From the NCBI GenBank assembly GCA_011049465.1, contig DSBP01000278.1:1-12589 (forward strand): a DNA stretch of 12,589 bases, in the 5' to 3' direction. The number at the start of each line of letters is the position of its first letter. Within the stretch, counting starts at the first letter, position 1. The notes beneath the pieces were generated by a model. The model was not told where the DNA came from, searched no databases, and worked only from the letters and a program-made list of their open reading frames with translations. Positions 1 to 7,193 of this stretch are shown piece by piece. The position numbers and the translations under genes are program-made. This DNA comes from a bacterium. GTDB taxonomy: Bacteria > Oederibacteriota > PGYV01 > DSBP01.

Positions 1-1812
1 GTCCTTCTTTATATTCTGGCAATGGCGTGCGCCTCTGAGGCGGCTACTGCGACAATTACACCCACCCAAACACCCGTGGTCTCATCGGTATGGCGCGTGA
101 ATGCCGGAGGCGATGTGTATCCGGATACATGGGGAAATACCTGGGCCGCGGACGCGAATTTTGACAGCGGAACTGCCAGAAGCGTAACAAATACGGTATC
201 CAATACCAATGACAGCCTACTGTACCAGAGTGAGCGGTATGGAGAAACTTTCACGTATGGTTTTGATGTTCCCGCGGGTATTTATCAGGTGACGCTGAAG
301 TTCGCCGAGTTATACTGGGAGTCTTCGGGGAACAGGGTGTTTGATGTCTCGATTAACGGCACGCAGGTGCTTGCTGATTTTGACATATTCGCGGCTGCGG
401 AAAGCGCGTACAGGGCTCACAGCGTGGAGTTTAACAACATTTCGCCAAGCAGCGGAAAGATTGCGATTCAGTTCGGGCCGGCCGGCGCTGACAATGCGCA
501 GGTTTGCGCGATTCAGATAAACCCGATGCCTGCCGCTTCCACGCCGACGAGGACACCCACGCCTACACGGACACCGTGCGCGCCTACGGCCATTACTCCG
601 TACATACAGGTGGGTTCGGGGATATGGCAGGAGTCAAGCAGTGTGGTTGTCAGCCAGGGCTCGGCCGTAAACCTGGGGCCGCATCCACTTTCAGGCGGCG
701 CGTGGAGCTGGAGCGGGCCCGCGGGGTTTACTTCAAATTCCAGGGAGATAAGCAGCATCCCGATGAGCATCGGAGACAATATTTATACGGTTGTGCACAC
801 AAATTCCTGCGGCGGGCAAAGCACGCAGGTTTTTACCATCACTCTGCTTGAACCCGCTGCCGGCGAGACGGTCGCGGGCTGCGCGGCCGGCATGGTGATT
901 GACGGAAACATGAACGAGGCATCGTGGAATTCTGTGCCGGAATATCCGATTGACAAGCTTTGCCTGGGAACAAACCCTTACAATGTATCAGGGTACTTTA
1001 AGACGCTTTGGGATACAAGCGGCCTGTACATAGGGATGTCCATAAATGACGCTTATTTGAACGCGCCTCAGGTTGCCTGCGCAAGTTACAATAATTCGGC
1101 TGTCGAAATATATCTGGACATGGCCAATGACCGCGGCACGCAGCCATTCCCGGGCTCAGTGGGTGATTTTCATTTCATAATCAGCTATGACTGCGCGCAT
1201 TTTTGCATGAACGCCACAGTGGCCATGGCTCCCGCAGGCGTGCAGTATGCCGGGACAAATGATTCATCCGGCTACACAATGGAAGTGAAGATACCCTGGA
1301 CGTTATTGGGAGTGGTGCCGCTTATAGGGGACACATATCAGTTTGACGTGCAGGTGGATTTTAACAACGGGACCGGAGAGCGCGTGGGCCAGCTTGTCTG
1401 GAACGGTGACGCGAATAACTGGCAAAGCTCGGCAAATTTCGGGGATGTCCGTCTCGGCTACTGCCCCAGCCCCACACCGACAGCCACGCCCCTGCCTCCG
1501 GCGCTCGCTGAGTCATATTATATCTTTCCAAACCCGGTAAATCCCAAAGATTCAGGGGCGCGTTTCAGGTATTATCTGGAAAACGATTCTGAAATCACAA
1601 TAAGGATATTTACCGTAAACGGGAACCCCGTAAAGACACTGCTTGATAATGTGCTGAAGCAGGCGGGCGCGCATTCCGGTGATGTCTGGGACGCAAAGAA
1701 TGAATACGGCAGGGAAGTCATGTCAAATATTTATCTGTGCGTGATGGAAGTAAAGGATAAAACCACCGGCACCTCAACCAGGCTTGTGCGGAAACTGGCG
1801 GTTATAAGGTGA
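1..1812 (+). CDS. Secreted non-catalytic malectin / Ig-like / CBM9-like protein with C-terminal sorting-type domain (5' end cut)
   Basis: The frame is open at the left edge. The first in-frame ATG is at 22, but the codons before it (VLLYILA) are hydrophobic and continue a signal peptide, so the true start probably lies a few codons upstream. Counting from ATG 22: a Thr/Pro spacer, then a malectin-type carbohydrate-binding domain (about residues 23-169; LYQSERYG, SINGTQVL, CAIQI). A TPT linker follows, then an Ig-like module (186-276, with WSWSGPAGF). A CBM9-like domain (about 289-480) has the typical 'VIDGNMNEASWN' opening and 'VEIYLDMAND' strand. A short PT linker leads to a FlgD-like Ig domain (494-596; IFPNPVNP, then IRIFTVNGNPVKTL, ending KLAVIR), the kind used as a type IX-style sorting or anchoring tail. 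I see no glycosidase catalytic domain. It is probably an exported or surface polysaccharide-binding protein. The Ig and malectin modules closely resemble those in the giant xylanase at 7190. The stop overlaps the possible GTG start of the next gene. Confidence 0.85.
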   Translation, partial: VLLYILAMACASEAATATITPTQTPVVSSVWRVNAGGDVYPDTWGNTWAADANFDSGTARSVTNTVSNTNDSLLYQSERYGETFTYGFDVPAGIYQVTLKFAELYWESSGNRVFDVSINGTQVLADFDIFAAAESAYRAHSVEFNNISPSSGKIAIQFGPAGADNAQVCAIQINPMPAASTPTRTPTPTRTPCAPTAITPYIQVGSGIWQESSSVVVSQGSAVNLGPHPLSGGAWSWSGPAGFTSNSREISSIPMSIGDNIYTVVHTNSCGGQSTQVFTITLLEPAAGETVAGCAAGMVIDGNMNEASWNSVPEYPIDKLCLGTNPYNVSGYFKTLWDTSGLYIGMSINDAYLNAPQVACASYNNSAVEIYLDMANDRGTQPFPGSVGDFHFIISYDCAHFCMNATVAMAPAGVQYAGTNDSSGYTMEVKIPWTLLGVVPLIGDTYQFDVQVDFNNGTGERVGQLVWNGDANNWQSSANFGDVRLGYCPSPTPTATPLPPALAESYYIFPNPVNPKDSGARFRYYLENDSEITIRIFTVNGNPVKTLLDNVLKQAGAHSGDVWDAKNEYGREVMSNIYLCVMEVKDKTTGTSTRLVRKLAVIR

Positions 1813-3446
1813 GGAGAGCGTGCAACACGGAGCTGCACATTTGCTGTGTTTCGGCGGAGTTCGCGGGAGGCCGGATTAAAGCACAAAAAAATTTTTTCGC
1901 GGCGCGGCCCGGATTCCGGTTTTATCAGGTATTAATAATGATTCTTCTGCATTCAGCTGTTTTCGCGGCCGGCGGAGATTACGGCACAGATACCGTGTTC
2001 ATGGCAGGAGCGGGCTCAAGGCCTGACGCGATGGGAGGCGCCTTTACCGCGGTTGCCGACGATTTATCCGCGATGCACTACAATCCGGCCGGGCTTGTGA
2101 ACATAAAGAAACAGGAGCTGTCGTTGCTGTATTACCCGCTCTATGAATCCATGTCTTACGGCTCAGCGGCTTACGGGCAGGCCATACTTGATTTCGGAAC
2201 CATAGGAGCCTCTTTATTCAGGTTTACCGCGGGTGACATTCAGGGGTATGACGCGGATGAAAACAAGACTTCTGTCTTTGGCAGCGAGCAGTATAAGGCA
2301 ATCCTGTCATACGCGAAAAAAATCAGAAGGGGGCTGTCCGCCGGCGCGAATCTTGACATATATTATTTCAATATATCCCGCTTTAATTACGCGGGTTTCG
2401 GGGCGGACGCGGGTTTGCTGTACGAGCCTTTTTCTTTCCTGCGCCTGGGATTGATGGCGCGGAACATCATAACACCGGTGTTTTCCATGCAGTATGACAC
2501 AGAGACGCTTCCCCGGCTTTATACCCTGGGCCTGCTTGTAAAACACTCGGCCGCCGGTTACAGATTCATGGCTGCCTGCGATATCTCGGCAGGGGAAAGC
2601 GAGGGGTTTAAATACAGGGCCGGCATTGAAATAAGCCGGGCAGACACGGCAGCCGTGAGGGCCGGCTACGGAAACGGGGAAATCACCTTTGGCGCGGGCC
2701 TTTCCTTATATGACATAAGATTTGATTACGCGTATGTCTCGAACAGGTATTTCGGCAGAATGGACAGGTTTACTCTTTCATACGCGTTTGGCATGACCGT
2801 AGAGGAGCAGAGAGCGCAGCGGCGAAGGCTGATATACAATGAAGTGCGTAAAATTGTCGACGAGAAAATCAGGATTAAAATCAGGGAAGAGGCGGACGCG
2901 CGTTATAACAGGGCATATCATCATTTCCGGAACGGCAGGCACGAAGAGGCGCTTGCTGAAATTCATAAGGCGCTGGAGTGGAAACGGGACCATGAGCAGT
3001 CCCTGAAAATGAAAAAAGTTCTTGAGGACGCGCTGAAAGAAAAGCTTCGCAGCGGCGTAAAAGCCGGCATTACCGGCGCGAGCGGGCGTTATGTTTCAGC
3101 GGGTATTGAACTTTACGAAAAAATGCAGTATGATGAGGCCATAAAGCAGTGGGAGCAGGCACTGAAAATCACCCCGGGCGATAAAGCCGTAAGGTCGCTT
3201 ATTTTAAAGGCGCAAAACGCGATGAAATCCGCTTCCAAGAGGGCGCAATTGACGAAAGAGGAGAGGGATATGGCTGACAGGATGTACTATATCGCGGTTA
3301 ACAGCTACACTTCGGGCGACCTGAAGGGCGCGGTTGAATTATGGAAAAAAGTCCTGGCAATAGACCCGGATGACATCAAAACACTCAGAAATCTTCAAAA
3401 GGCGCAGGCTGAGCTTGAGGAACTGGCAAAACGGGGAATAGAATGA
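1809..3446 (+). CDS. PorV/UPF0164-like outer-membrane barrel with C-terminal TPR repeats
   Basis: The N-terminal ~320 residues resemble the PorV/UPF0164 outer-membrane beta-barrel family. Diagnostic is the segment GSRPDAMGGAFTAVADD followed by MHYNPAGL, then alternating aromatic strands. From about residue 329 (numbered from GTG 1809) a basic, charged helical linker leads to three TPR-like repeats. These start near 365 (ARYNRAYHHF), 428 (YVSAGIELYEKMQYDEAI) and about 490 (MYYIAVNSYTSGDLKGAV). In type IX secretion PorV shuttles cargo to the sorting machinery; whether this homologue does so is inference, but the gene directly before it carries a sorting-type C-terminal domain. The start is uncertain. 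GTG 1809 overlaps the previous stop and gives 545 aa with an odd 40-residue pre-signal extension. ATG 1938 gives 502 aa starting MILLHSAVFAAGG, a rather short signal peptide. The 3' end overlaps the next gene by ATGA (3443-3446), implying translational coupling. Confidence 0.8.
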   Translation: MRRACNTELHICCVSAEFAGGRIKAQKNFFAARPGFRFYQVLIMILLHSAVFAAGGDYGTDTVFMAGAGSRPDAMGGAFTAVADDLSAMHYNPAGLVNIKKQELSLLYYPLYESMSYGSAAYGQAILDFGTIGASLFRFTAGDIQGYDADENKTSVFGSEQYKAILSYAKKIRRGLSAGANLDIYYFNISRFNYAGFGADAGLLYEPFSFLRLGLMARNIITPVFSMQYDTETLPRLYTLGLLVKHSAAGYRFMAACDISAGESEGFKYRAGIEISRADTAAVRAGYGNGEITFGAGLSLYDIRFDYAYVSNRYFGRMDRFTLSYAFGMTVEEQRAQRRRLIYNEVRKIVDEKIRIKIREEADARYNRAYHHFRNGRHEEALAEIHKALEWKRDHEQSLKMKKVLEDALKEKLRSGVKAGITGASGRYVSAGIELYEKMQYDEAIKQWEQALKITPGDKAVRSLILKAQNAMKSASKRAQLTKEERDMADRMYYIAVNSYTSGDLKGAVELWKKVLAIDPDDIKTLRNLQKAQAELEELAKRGIE

Positions 3447-4933
3447 AAGAAAAGCTTAAAAGCATAAAGTGGGAAATAATGGCTGTTGTCCTGCTTCTGA
3501 CACTGGCTGTGACGGGAACAATGAGCTTTTTGCTCCTGTCCATACAGACAAAAAGCATTACTAACGAAGTGGAACTGAGAGGCGTCAGCCTCACAAGGAA
3601 CATAGCGAATAACATCGCCGATTTTCTGCTGATAAAACATGAGCTTGAAGCCGCCAAAATATTAAAAGACGCGATGAAAAACAGGGGCATTATGTACGCG
3701 ATGGTTGTGGACGGGAACAACAGAATACTGGCGCACAATGACATGACGCAGGTGAAAAAGGAATATCAGCCGCCGGGAAATAAATCGGGTATTACCCCGG
3801 GAAAGAACACGGTATATCAGGCAAAAAACGGCGGAAAAATCATTGAATTTACATCGGCTGTAATCGCAAAAAACAAAGTTAAAATAGGCGTTGTGCACAC
3901 CGGGGTATCGCATGATGTGATTCAAAATGCCCTTAGGAAGACATATTACAGCATTATGGCGGTAATTGTGCTCGCGGTAATCCTGAGTGTATCCGGAGCC
4001 TTCTTTTTGAGCACGGCCATAACAAAGCCGATTAACATTCTTGCCGAGGGCGCAAAAATAGCCGGCACGGGTGATTTGAGCCACAAAATCGAGATAAAAA
4101 AGAGAAATGAGCTTGGACTGCTGGCAGATACTTTTAATGTCATGACAGAAGGGTTAAAGAAGGCGCAGGAGGCGGCGCTTGAGCGCCGCGCGCTTGAAAA
4201 AGAGCTTGAAATAGCCTGGCAGATACAGGACGCGCTGCTTCCGAAGACATTCCCTGACATGGGAAAATACGAAGCGGCCGCTTTTTATAAACCGGCAAAG
4301 GAGATAGGCGGGGATTATTACGACGTGATTCCGCTGGGCAGCGGCAGGTTCGGTATTGTCATGGCGGATGTATCGGGCAAAGGCATACCCGCGGCCCTCA
4401 TCATGACCATGCTGAGCAGTGTTTTAAATATAGAAGCAAGGGCAGCTGCGGATCCGGTTTCAGTGATATCAAGGCTAAACAGCGGCCTGCAGGCGCGGAT
4501 ATCCGGCAGTATGTTCGCGACTGTTTTTTACGGGGTGCTTGATGTATCAAAAAATTTGATTGAGATGGTTTCCGCGGGCCACCATGAGATGCTCATATAC
4601 AGGAAAAAGGAGGCTGCTGTTGAGGCGGTTTGCCCCAAAGGAGCTGCGATCGGAATTTTACAGGGCGGGGATTTTGAAACAAGGCTGGAGAAAAAGGCGG
4701 TTTCGATAAAAGCAGGTGACAAACTGCTGCTCTTTACGGACGGTATCAGTGAAGCAAGGGCCAAAACGGGCGGAAGATACGGAATGGAGAGGGTTGAGCA
4801 GTCACTACGGAATTACGGGAAACAAAGATGCTCTCCGATGCTGGACGGGCTGCTCTCAGAAGTGCATCAATTCACGGGCGGACAGGAGCAAAGCGACGAT
4901 ATCGCCGTTCTGGCCATAGGCAGAACGGTTTAA
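3443..4933 (+). CDS. Membrane-bound HAMP-PP2C (SpoIIE/RsbU-type) serine phosphatase
   Basis: This 496-residue protein is built as a sensor. A short cytoplasmic N-terminus is followed by TM1 (about 11-33) and a ~135-residue extracytoplasmic domain that looks like a small Cache-type sensor (YAMVVDGNNRILAHND). TM2 (about 168-192) leads into a HAMP domain (193-245, starting TKPINILAEGA), a charged coiled coil, and a PP2C/SpoIIE phosphatase domain (about 270-494). The metal-binding aspartates expected of the family are present: GGDYYDV (D291), MADVSGKG (D309), FTDGISEA (D433) and SDDIAVLA (D485/D486). Such enzymes dephosphorylate a STAS anti-anti-sigma protein. The next gene encodes exactly that partner, with the matching kinase after it, so this is the input arm of a partner-switching module. 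The start ATG overlaps the preceding TGA. The ligand of the sensor domain cannot be read from sequence. Confidence 0.92.
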   Translation: MKEKLKSIKWEIMAVVLLLTLAVTGTMSFLLLSIQTKSITNEVELRGVSLTRNIANNIADFLLIKHELEAAKILKDAMKNRGIMYAMVVDGNNRILAHNDMTQVKKEYQPPGNKSGITPGKNTVYQAKNGGKIIEFTSAVIAKNKVKIGVVHTGVSHDVIQNALRKTYYSIMAVIVLAVILSVSGAFFLSTAITKPINILAEGAKIAGTGDLSHKIEIKKRNELGLLADTFNVMTEGLKKAQEAALERRALEKELEIAWQIQDALLPKTFPDMGKYEAAAFYKPAKEIGGDYYDVIPLGSGRFGIVMADVSGKGIPAALIMTMLSSVLNIEARAAADPVSVISRLNSGLQARISGSMFATVFYGVLDVSKNLIEMVSAGHHEMLIYRKKEAAVEAVCPKGAAIGILQGGDFETRLEKKAVSIKAGDKLLLFTDGISEARAKTGGRYGMERVEQSLRNYGKQRCSPMLDGLLSEVHQFTGGQEQSDDIAVLAIGRTV

Positions 4934-4945
4934 CGGAGGAAAAAC

Positions 4946-5299
4946 ATGACACTTGACATCAGGGAAAATGAAGAGAGCGAAGTAGTGGTAGTGGAGCTTT
5001 GCGGCGAGCTTGATTCTTCGTCAGTGGCGGTTTTTACCCTGAAATTCAGGGAAATAACCGGGAAACGCGCGTCAAAGAAGTATGTCCTTGACATGAAGGG
5101 GCTTGAGTTCATAAGTTCGGCGGGATGGACAGCTTTTCTGAATGAATGCAAAGAACTGCGCGCGGCAGGCGGGGATTTAAAGATTGCCGCAATGCAGGCG
5201 GACGCAAAGAGAGTTTACGGGCTTGTAGGCATAGACAGCGTTATTGAGAGCCATGAGGCCGTAAAAGATGCCGTGAAGAGCTATGCCAAAAACGGATAA
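4946..5299 (+). CDS. STAS-domain anti-anti-sigma factor (SpoIIAA/RsbV-like)
   Basis: At 117 residues this is a single STAS domain, the usual length for anti-sigma-factor antagonists. It opens with a beta strand (VVVVELCGELDSSS) and contains the signature FISSAGW. Ser58 (with Ser57 next to it) lies where SpoIIAA/RsbV proteins are phosphorylated. The usual Asp before the target serine is replaced by Ser57, a common variant in this family. A good Shine-Dalgarno (GGAGG, 4935-4939) sits 7 nt before the ATG. The gene lies between the PP2C phosphatase, expected to dephosphorylate it, and the HATPase kinase, expected to phosphorylate it, and it overlaps the kinase gene by 17 nt. In known systems the unphosphorylated form binds the kinase and releases a sigma factor or other client; the client here is not in the window. 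Confidence 0.93.
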   Translation: MTLDIRENEESEVVVVELCGELDSSSVAVFTLKFREITGKRASKKYVLDMKGLEFISSAGWTAFLNECKELRAAGGDLKIAAMQADAKRVYGLVGIDSVIESHEAVKDAVKSYAKNG

Positions 5300-5810
5300 A
5301 ACGGGAAAAAACCCGGGCAAGGCCGCGCGGAAAACGGTAACAGCCCGGATAAAAATCGAAGCGGCCGGGAGCAGCCTTGGCGCCATAAGAAAATTCATAA
5401 ACAGCAGGATGAAAAGAGCCGGGTTTTCGCTGAAAAAAATCTCGGCGCTTAAAGTGGCGGTTACAGAGCACTGCGAGAACCTGATAAGGCACGCGTACGC
5501 GGGAAAAGGAGGGAAAGCGGAGCTGAAACTTGAGATAAAATATCCCAGAGCCAAAATAACGGTGCTGGACCGCGGCCCGAAGTTTGACATGAGGAAAAAA
5601 CGTATACCGGACATTTCCCGGCGGCTGAAAAACGGGCAGGGCGGGAAGATGGGCATAAAAACAATACTGGCCCTGTGCGACAGGGTGGAATATAAGAGAA
5701 CGGGCGGCTGCAATGAGAATGTTTTCACCGTCAGGGAGAAAACGGATTCCGGCGGCTTTAAACAGGGATTTTTAAAAACGCGGCGGCATATGCCGGAACG
5801 TAAAAAATAA
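5283..5810 (+). CDS. HATPase anti-sigma serine kinase (RsbW/SpoIIAB-like)
   Basis: This 175-residue protein has a GHKL ATPase fold of the HATPase_c_2 type. The N-box reads TEHCENLIRHAY, with E62, N66 and H70 in the expected spacing. The G1-box is LDRGPKFD (D96, G98), and a glycine-rich lid segment GQGGKMGIKT spans about 118-127. A basic tail of about 20 residues precedes the domain (KTDKTGKNPGKAARK), and a further basic tail ends the protein. RsbW-type kinases phosphorylate the STAS antagonist and bind a sigma factor. Its gene starts inside the last codons of the STAS gene (17-nt overlap) with only a weak purine stretch (AAGAG) upstream, so it probably depends on translational coupling. An alternative, a kinase acting on a non-sigma partner, cannot be excluded because no sigma gene is nearby. 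Confidence 0.88.
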   Translation: MPKTDKTGKNPGKAARKTVTARIKIEAAGSSLGAIRKFINSRMKRAGFSLKKISALKVAVTEHCENLIRHAYAGKGGKAELKLEIKYPRAKITVLDRGPKFDMRKKRIPDISRRLKNGQGGKMGIKTILALCDRVEYKRTGGCNENVFTVREKTDSGGFKQGFLKTRRHMPERKK

Positions 5811-5834
5811 TATCATCAAGAGAGGAAATAAGAG

Positions 5835-6851
5835 ATGGCGACTTTAAAAGACGTGGCTAAGCTGGCAGGGGTTTCCTATAATACCGTATCGTTTGTTGTG
5901 AACGGCATTGACAAAGTTGCGCCTGAAACAAAGGAAAGGGTTGAAAAGGCGATAAAGGAGCTCAATTACAAAACAAACAAGACCGCCAGGGCCCTGGTAA
6001 GAGGAAAGGCGGATTCAATAGCTTTTATAAGCACGAGGTTTACCTCTGTTTTCGGAATGAACATTTTAAGGGAAATAGAGGAAGGCGTGTACCTCGCCGG
6101 GCTTTATTCCGATTATGATCTCATACCTTATTCTACGCGGGGAGAGACAGGGTTAAAGAACCTGATAATTGAATCGATAATTTCAAGCAGGAAAGCGGAC
6201 GCCGTAATAATGCTCGACATAAAGCCTTCGCCTGAATATATGGCGAAACTCAAAGATGAAAAAATACCGGTTGTCCTGATCGGCGAAATAATGGAAGGCG
6301 CGCACAGCGTTAAATGCGATAATGAAAAAGGGGCGTATAAGGCGGTTGAGTTTCTTATTAATAAGGAGAAGAGGAACATAGCGTACATCGGAGAAGAGGC
6401 CGCGGGCCAGGAGGCGGGGCTCTCGGCCGGCGAAAGAAAAGCAGGTTATTTAAAGGCGCTGGCTGAAAAGGGAATTGCGGCTAATGAGGCGCTTCAGGCA
6501 GTGGTTGCCAATAATTATGTCAATGAAGGATACGCGATTACGGCGAACCTGCTCAAGTCAGGAAAAAGCATTGACGCAATCTTTTGCGGCGCGGGCGACT
6601 CAACCGCGATAGGCGCCATTAAGGCGATAAAAGAGGCAGGGCTGCGGGTGCCTGAAGATATCGCGGTTATCGGTTATGACGACATACCTGTTGCTTCGGC
6701 AGTAACACCTTTGCTGACTACGGTAAGGCAGCCTGTTGAGAAGATGGGCCACGAGGCTTTTGCCATAGCGCTTGAGGCAATGCAGGGAAAAATTAATAAA
6801 GAGAAGAAGCTGGTGTTTGAGCCGGAGCTGATAATAAGGGAATCGGTTTAG
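5835..6851 (+). CDS. LacI-family transcriptional repressor, probable regulator of the adjacent xylanase gene
   Basis: 338 residues, full length for the family. An N-terminal helix-turn-helix (TLKDVAKLAGVSYNTVSF, about residues 3-20) is followed by the hinge-helix region with ARAL, whose leucine normally inserts at a central CG of the operator. The rest is a periplasmic-binding-protein-like sugar sensor (IAFISTRF; the C-terminal IAVIGYDDIPVASAVTPLLTTVRQP stretch is classic, 20+ residues from about 6659). The usual Arg in TVSRVLNG is Phe here (TVSFVVNG), a change in the recognition-helix region that could alter operator preference. The Shine-Dalgarno is AGAGGAAA, just upstream of the ATG. The gene lies 24 nt after the anti-sigma kinase gene with no obvious promoter between, so it may be co-transcribed. 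Two palindromes with a central CG lie downstream in front of the giant xylanase gene, suggesting local control by a xylan-derived sugar. The effector is inferred. Confidence 0.93.
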   Translation: MATLKDVAKLAGVSYNTVSFVVNGIDKVAPETKERVEKAIKELNYKTNKTARALVRGKADSIAFISTRFTSVFGMNILREIEEGVYLAGLYSDYDLIPYSTRGETGLKNLIIESIISSRKADAVIMLDIKPSPEYMAKLKDEKIPVVLIGEIMEGAHSVKCDNEKGAYKAVEFLINKEKRNIAYIGEEAAGQEAGLSAGERKAGYLKALAEKGIAANEALQAVVANNYVNEGYAITANLLKSGKSIDAIFCGAGDSTAIGAIKAIKEAGLRVPEDIAVIGYDDIPVASAVTPLLTTVRQPVEKMGHEAFAIALEAMQGKINKEKKLVFEPELIIRESV

Positions 6852-6925
6852 AGTGAAATTGCGAAATAGCATTGTGTTTGTTTTCATCTGTGTTGTTTCA
6901 GTTTTATATTCCAGTTATTAAGCGT

Positions 6926-6963
6926 CCCCTCGCCCCCGTGGGGAGAGGGCCGGGGAGAGGGGG
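6926..6963. repeat. GC-rich REP-like hairpin / possible terminator
   Basis: CCCTCGCCCC (6927-6936) and GGGGAGAGGG (6940-6949) form a 10-bp stem with one G-A mismatch and a 3-nt loop. A second G-rich arm (6952-6963) could pair alternatively with the same C-rich arm. There is no T-tract after it, so it is not a textbook intrinsic terminator. The purine/pyrimidine composition resembles intergenic REP-type elements dispersed in many bacterial genomes. It may still separate transcription of the LacI gene from the xylanase promoter. Only one copy is in this window, so the repeat status is unproven. Confidence 0.5.
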
Positions 6964-6983
6964 ATTAGAACTCAAAAATAACC

Positions 6984-6999
6984 CCCTTATTTATAAGGG
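6984..6999. terminator. Small hairpin, weak terminator candidate
   Basis: CCCTTAT (6984-6990) and ATAAGGG (6993-6999) are perfectly complementary with a 2-nt loop (or a 6-bp stem with a 4-nt loop). On the + strand it is followed by A-rich, not T-rich, sequence. On the - strand it is followed by a T-rich stretch. With no - strand gene nearby its role is unclear. Confidence 0.25.
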
Positions 7000-7035
7000 C
7001 AAAAATAGAAAAATCAAAAAAACCGGTAAAACTAC

Positions 7036-7064
7036 TTGACAACAGAAGGAATGTTGTGTATATT
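7036..7064 (+). promoter_or_regulatory. Sigma-70-type promoter of the xylanase gene
   Basis: A perfect -35 box TTGACA (7036-7041) is separated by exactly 17 bp from TATATT (7059-7064), one mismatch from the -10 consensus. Transcription would start near 7071, giving a leader of about 119 nt before the xylanase ATG. It lies immediately upstream of the first predicted LacI operator. Confidence 0.8.
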
Positions 7065-7075
7065 TATATCAGAAG

Positions 7076-7091
7076 ATGTGAACGTTCATAT
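7076..7091. promoter_or_regulatory. Operator 1, LacI-family type palindrome
   Basis: ATGTGAACGTTCATAT contains the perfect 10-bp palindrome TGAACGTTCA with a central CG, the hallmark of LacI-family operators. It sits about +6 to +21 from the predicted start, where a bound repressor would block transcription. The same motif recurs at 7138-7153. Confidence 0.78.
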
Positions 7092-7137
7092 AAAGGGAAT
7101 AGATTGATTGAAATAGCGGGATTAATATTAGGAGAAA

Positions 7138-7153
7138 ATATGAACGCTCATAT
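7138..7153. promoter_or_regulatory. Operator 2, LacI-family type palindrome
   Basis: ATATGAACGCTCATAT is a 16-bp palindrome with one mismatched pair and a central CG, sharing TGAACGYTCA with operator 1. The centres are 62 bp apart, about six helical turns, so both sites face the same side and could be bridged by a repressor tetramer. It overlaps the ATG of the short upstream ORF. Confidence 0.75.
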
Positions 7154-7193
7154 AGGCGATGCTGAACTTAAAAATAATGGAGGAAAAAAATGA
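7140..7193 (+). CDS. 17-codon upstream ORF (possible leader peptide)
   Basis: ATG 7140 is preceded by AGGAG (7130-7134) at good spacing and opens a 17-codon frame, MNAHIGDAELKNNGGKK. It ends in a TGA that overlaps the xylanase ATG as ATGA (7190-7193). The last codons encode the Shine-Dalgarno of the xylanase. This arrangement suits translational coupling. Its first codons coincide with operator 2, so the ATG could simply be a by-product of the palindrome, and the peptide has no recognisable function. Confidence 0.4.
   Translation: MNAHIGDAELKNNGGKK

Larger units (their letters stand above)
6852..7035. other. Intergenic region after the LacI gene
   Basis: No gene is supported here. It holds an AT-rich stretch after the LacI stop, a GC-rich hairpin block (6926-6963) and a small A/T-rich hairpin (6984-6999), and then leads into the promoter at 7036. 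Codon-like structure is absent in all frames. Confidence 0.7.

Noticed and set aside
1..30. Lipoprotein signal (Cys at residue 3 of ATG 22)
   Set aside because: The residues before the Cys (LAMA) do not form a standard lipobox with Leu at -3, and the N-terminus is cut off.
504..851. + strand 115-codon frame inside the first gene
   Set aside because: It overlaps the malectin linker and Ig-like module in another frame; the main frame carries the conserved WSWSGPAGF motif duplicated elsewhere.
5177..5728. 183-codon - strand frame opposite the STAS/HATPase genes
   Set aside because: The + strand has clear STAS and GHKL kinase motifs. The antisense frame has no recognisable motif and is explained by codon bias.
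7071..7189. Riboswitch in the 119-nt xylanase leader
   Set aside because: The only strong symmetry is the two operator palindromes. I recognise no aptamer core and no terminator/antiterminator pair.
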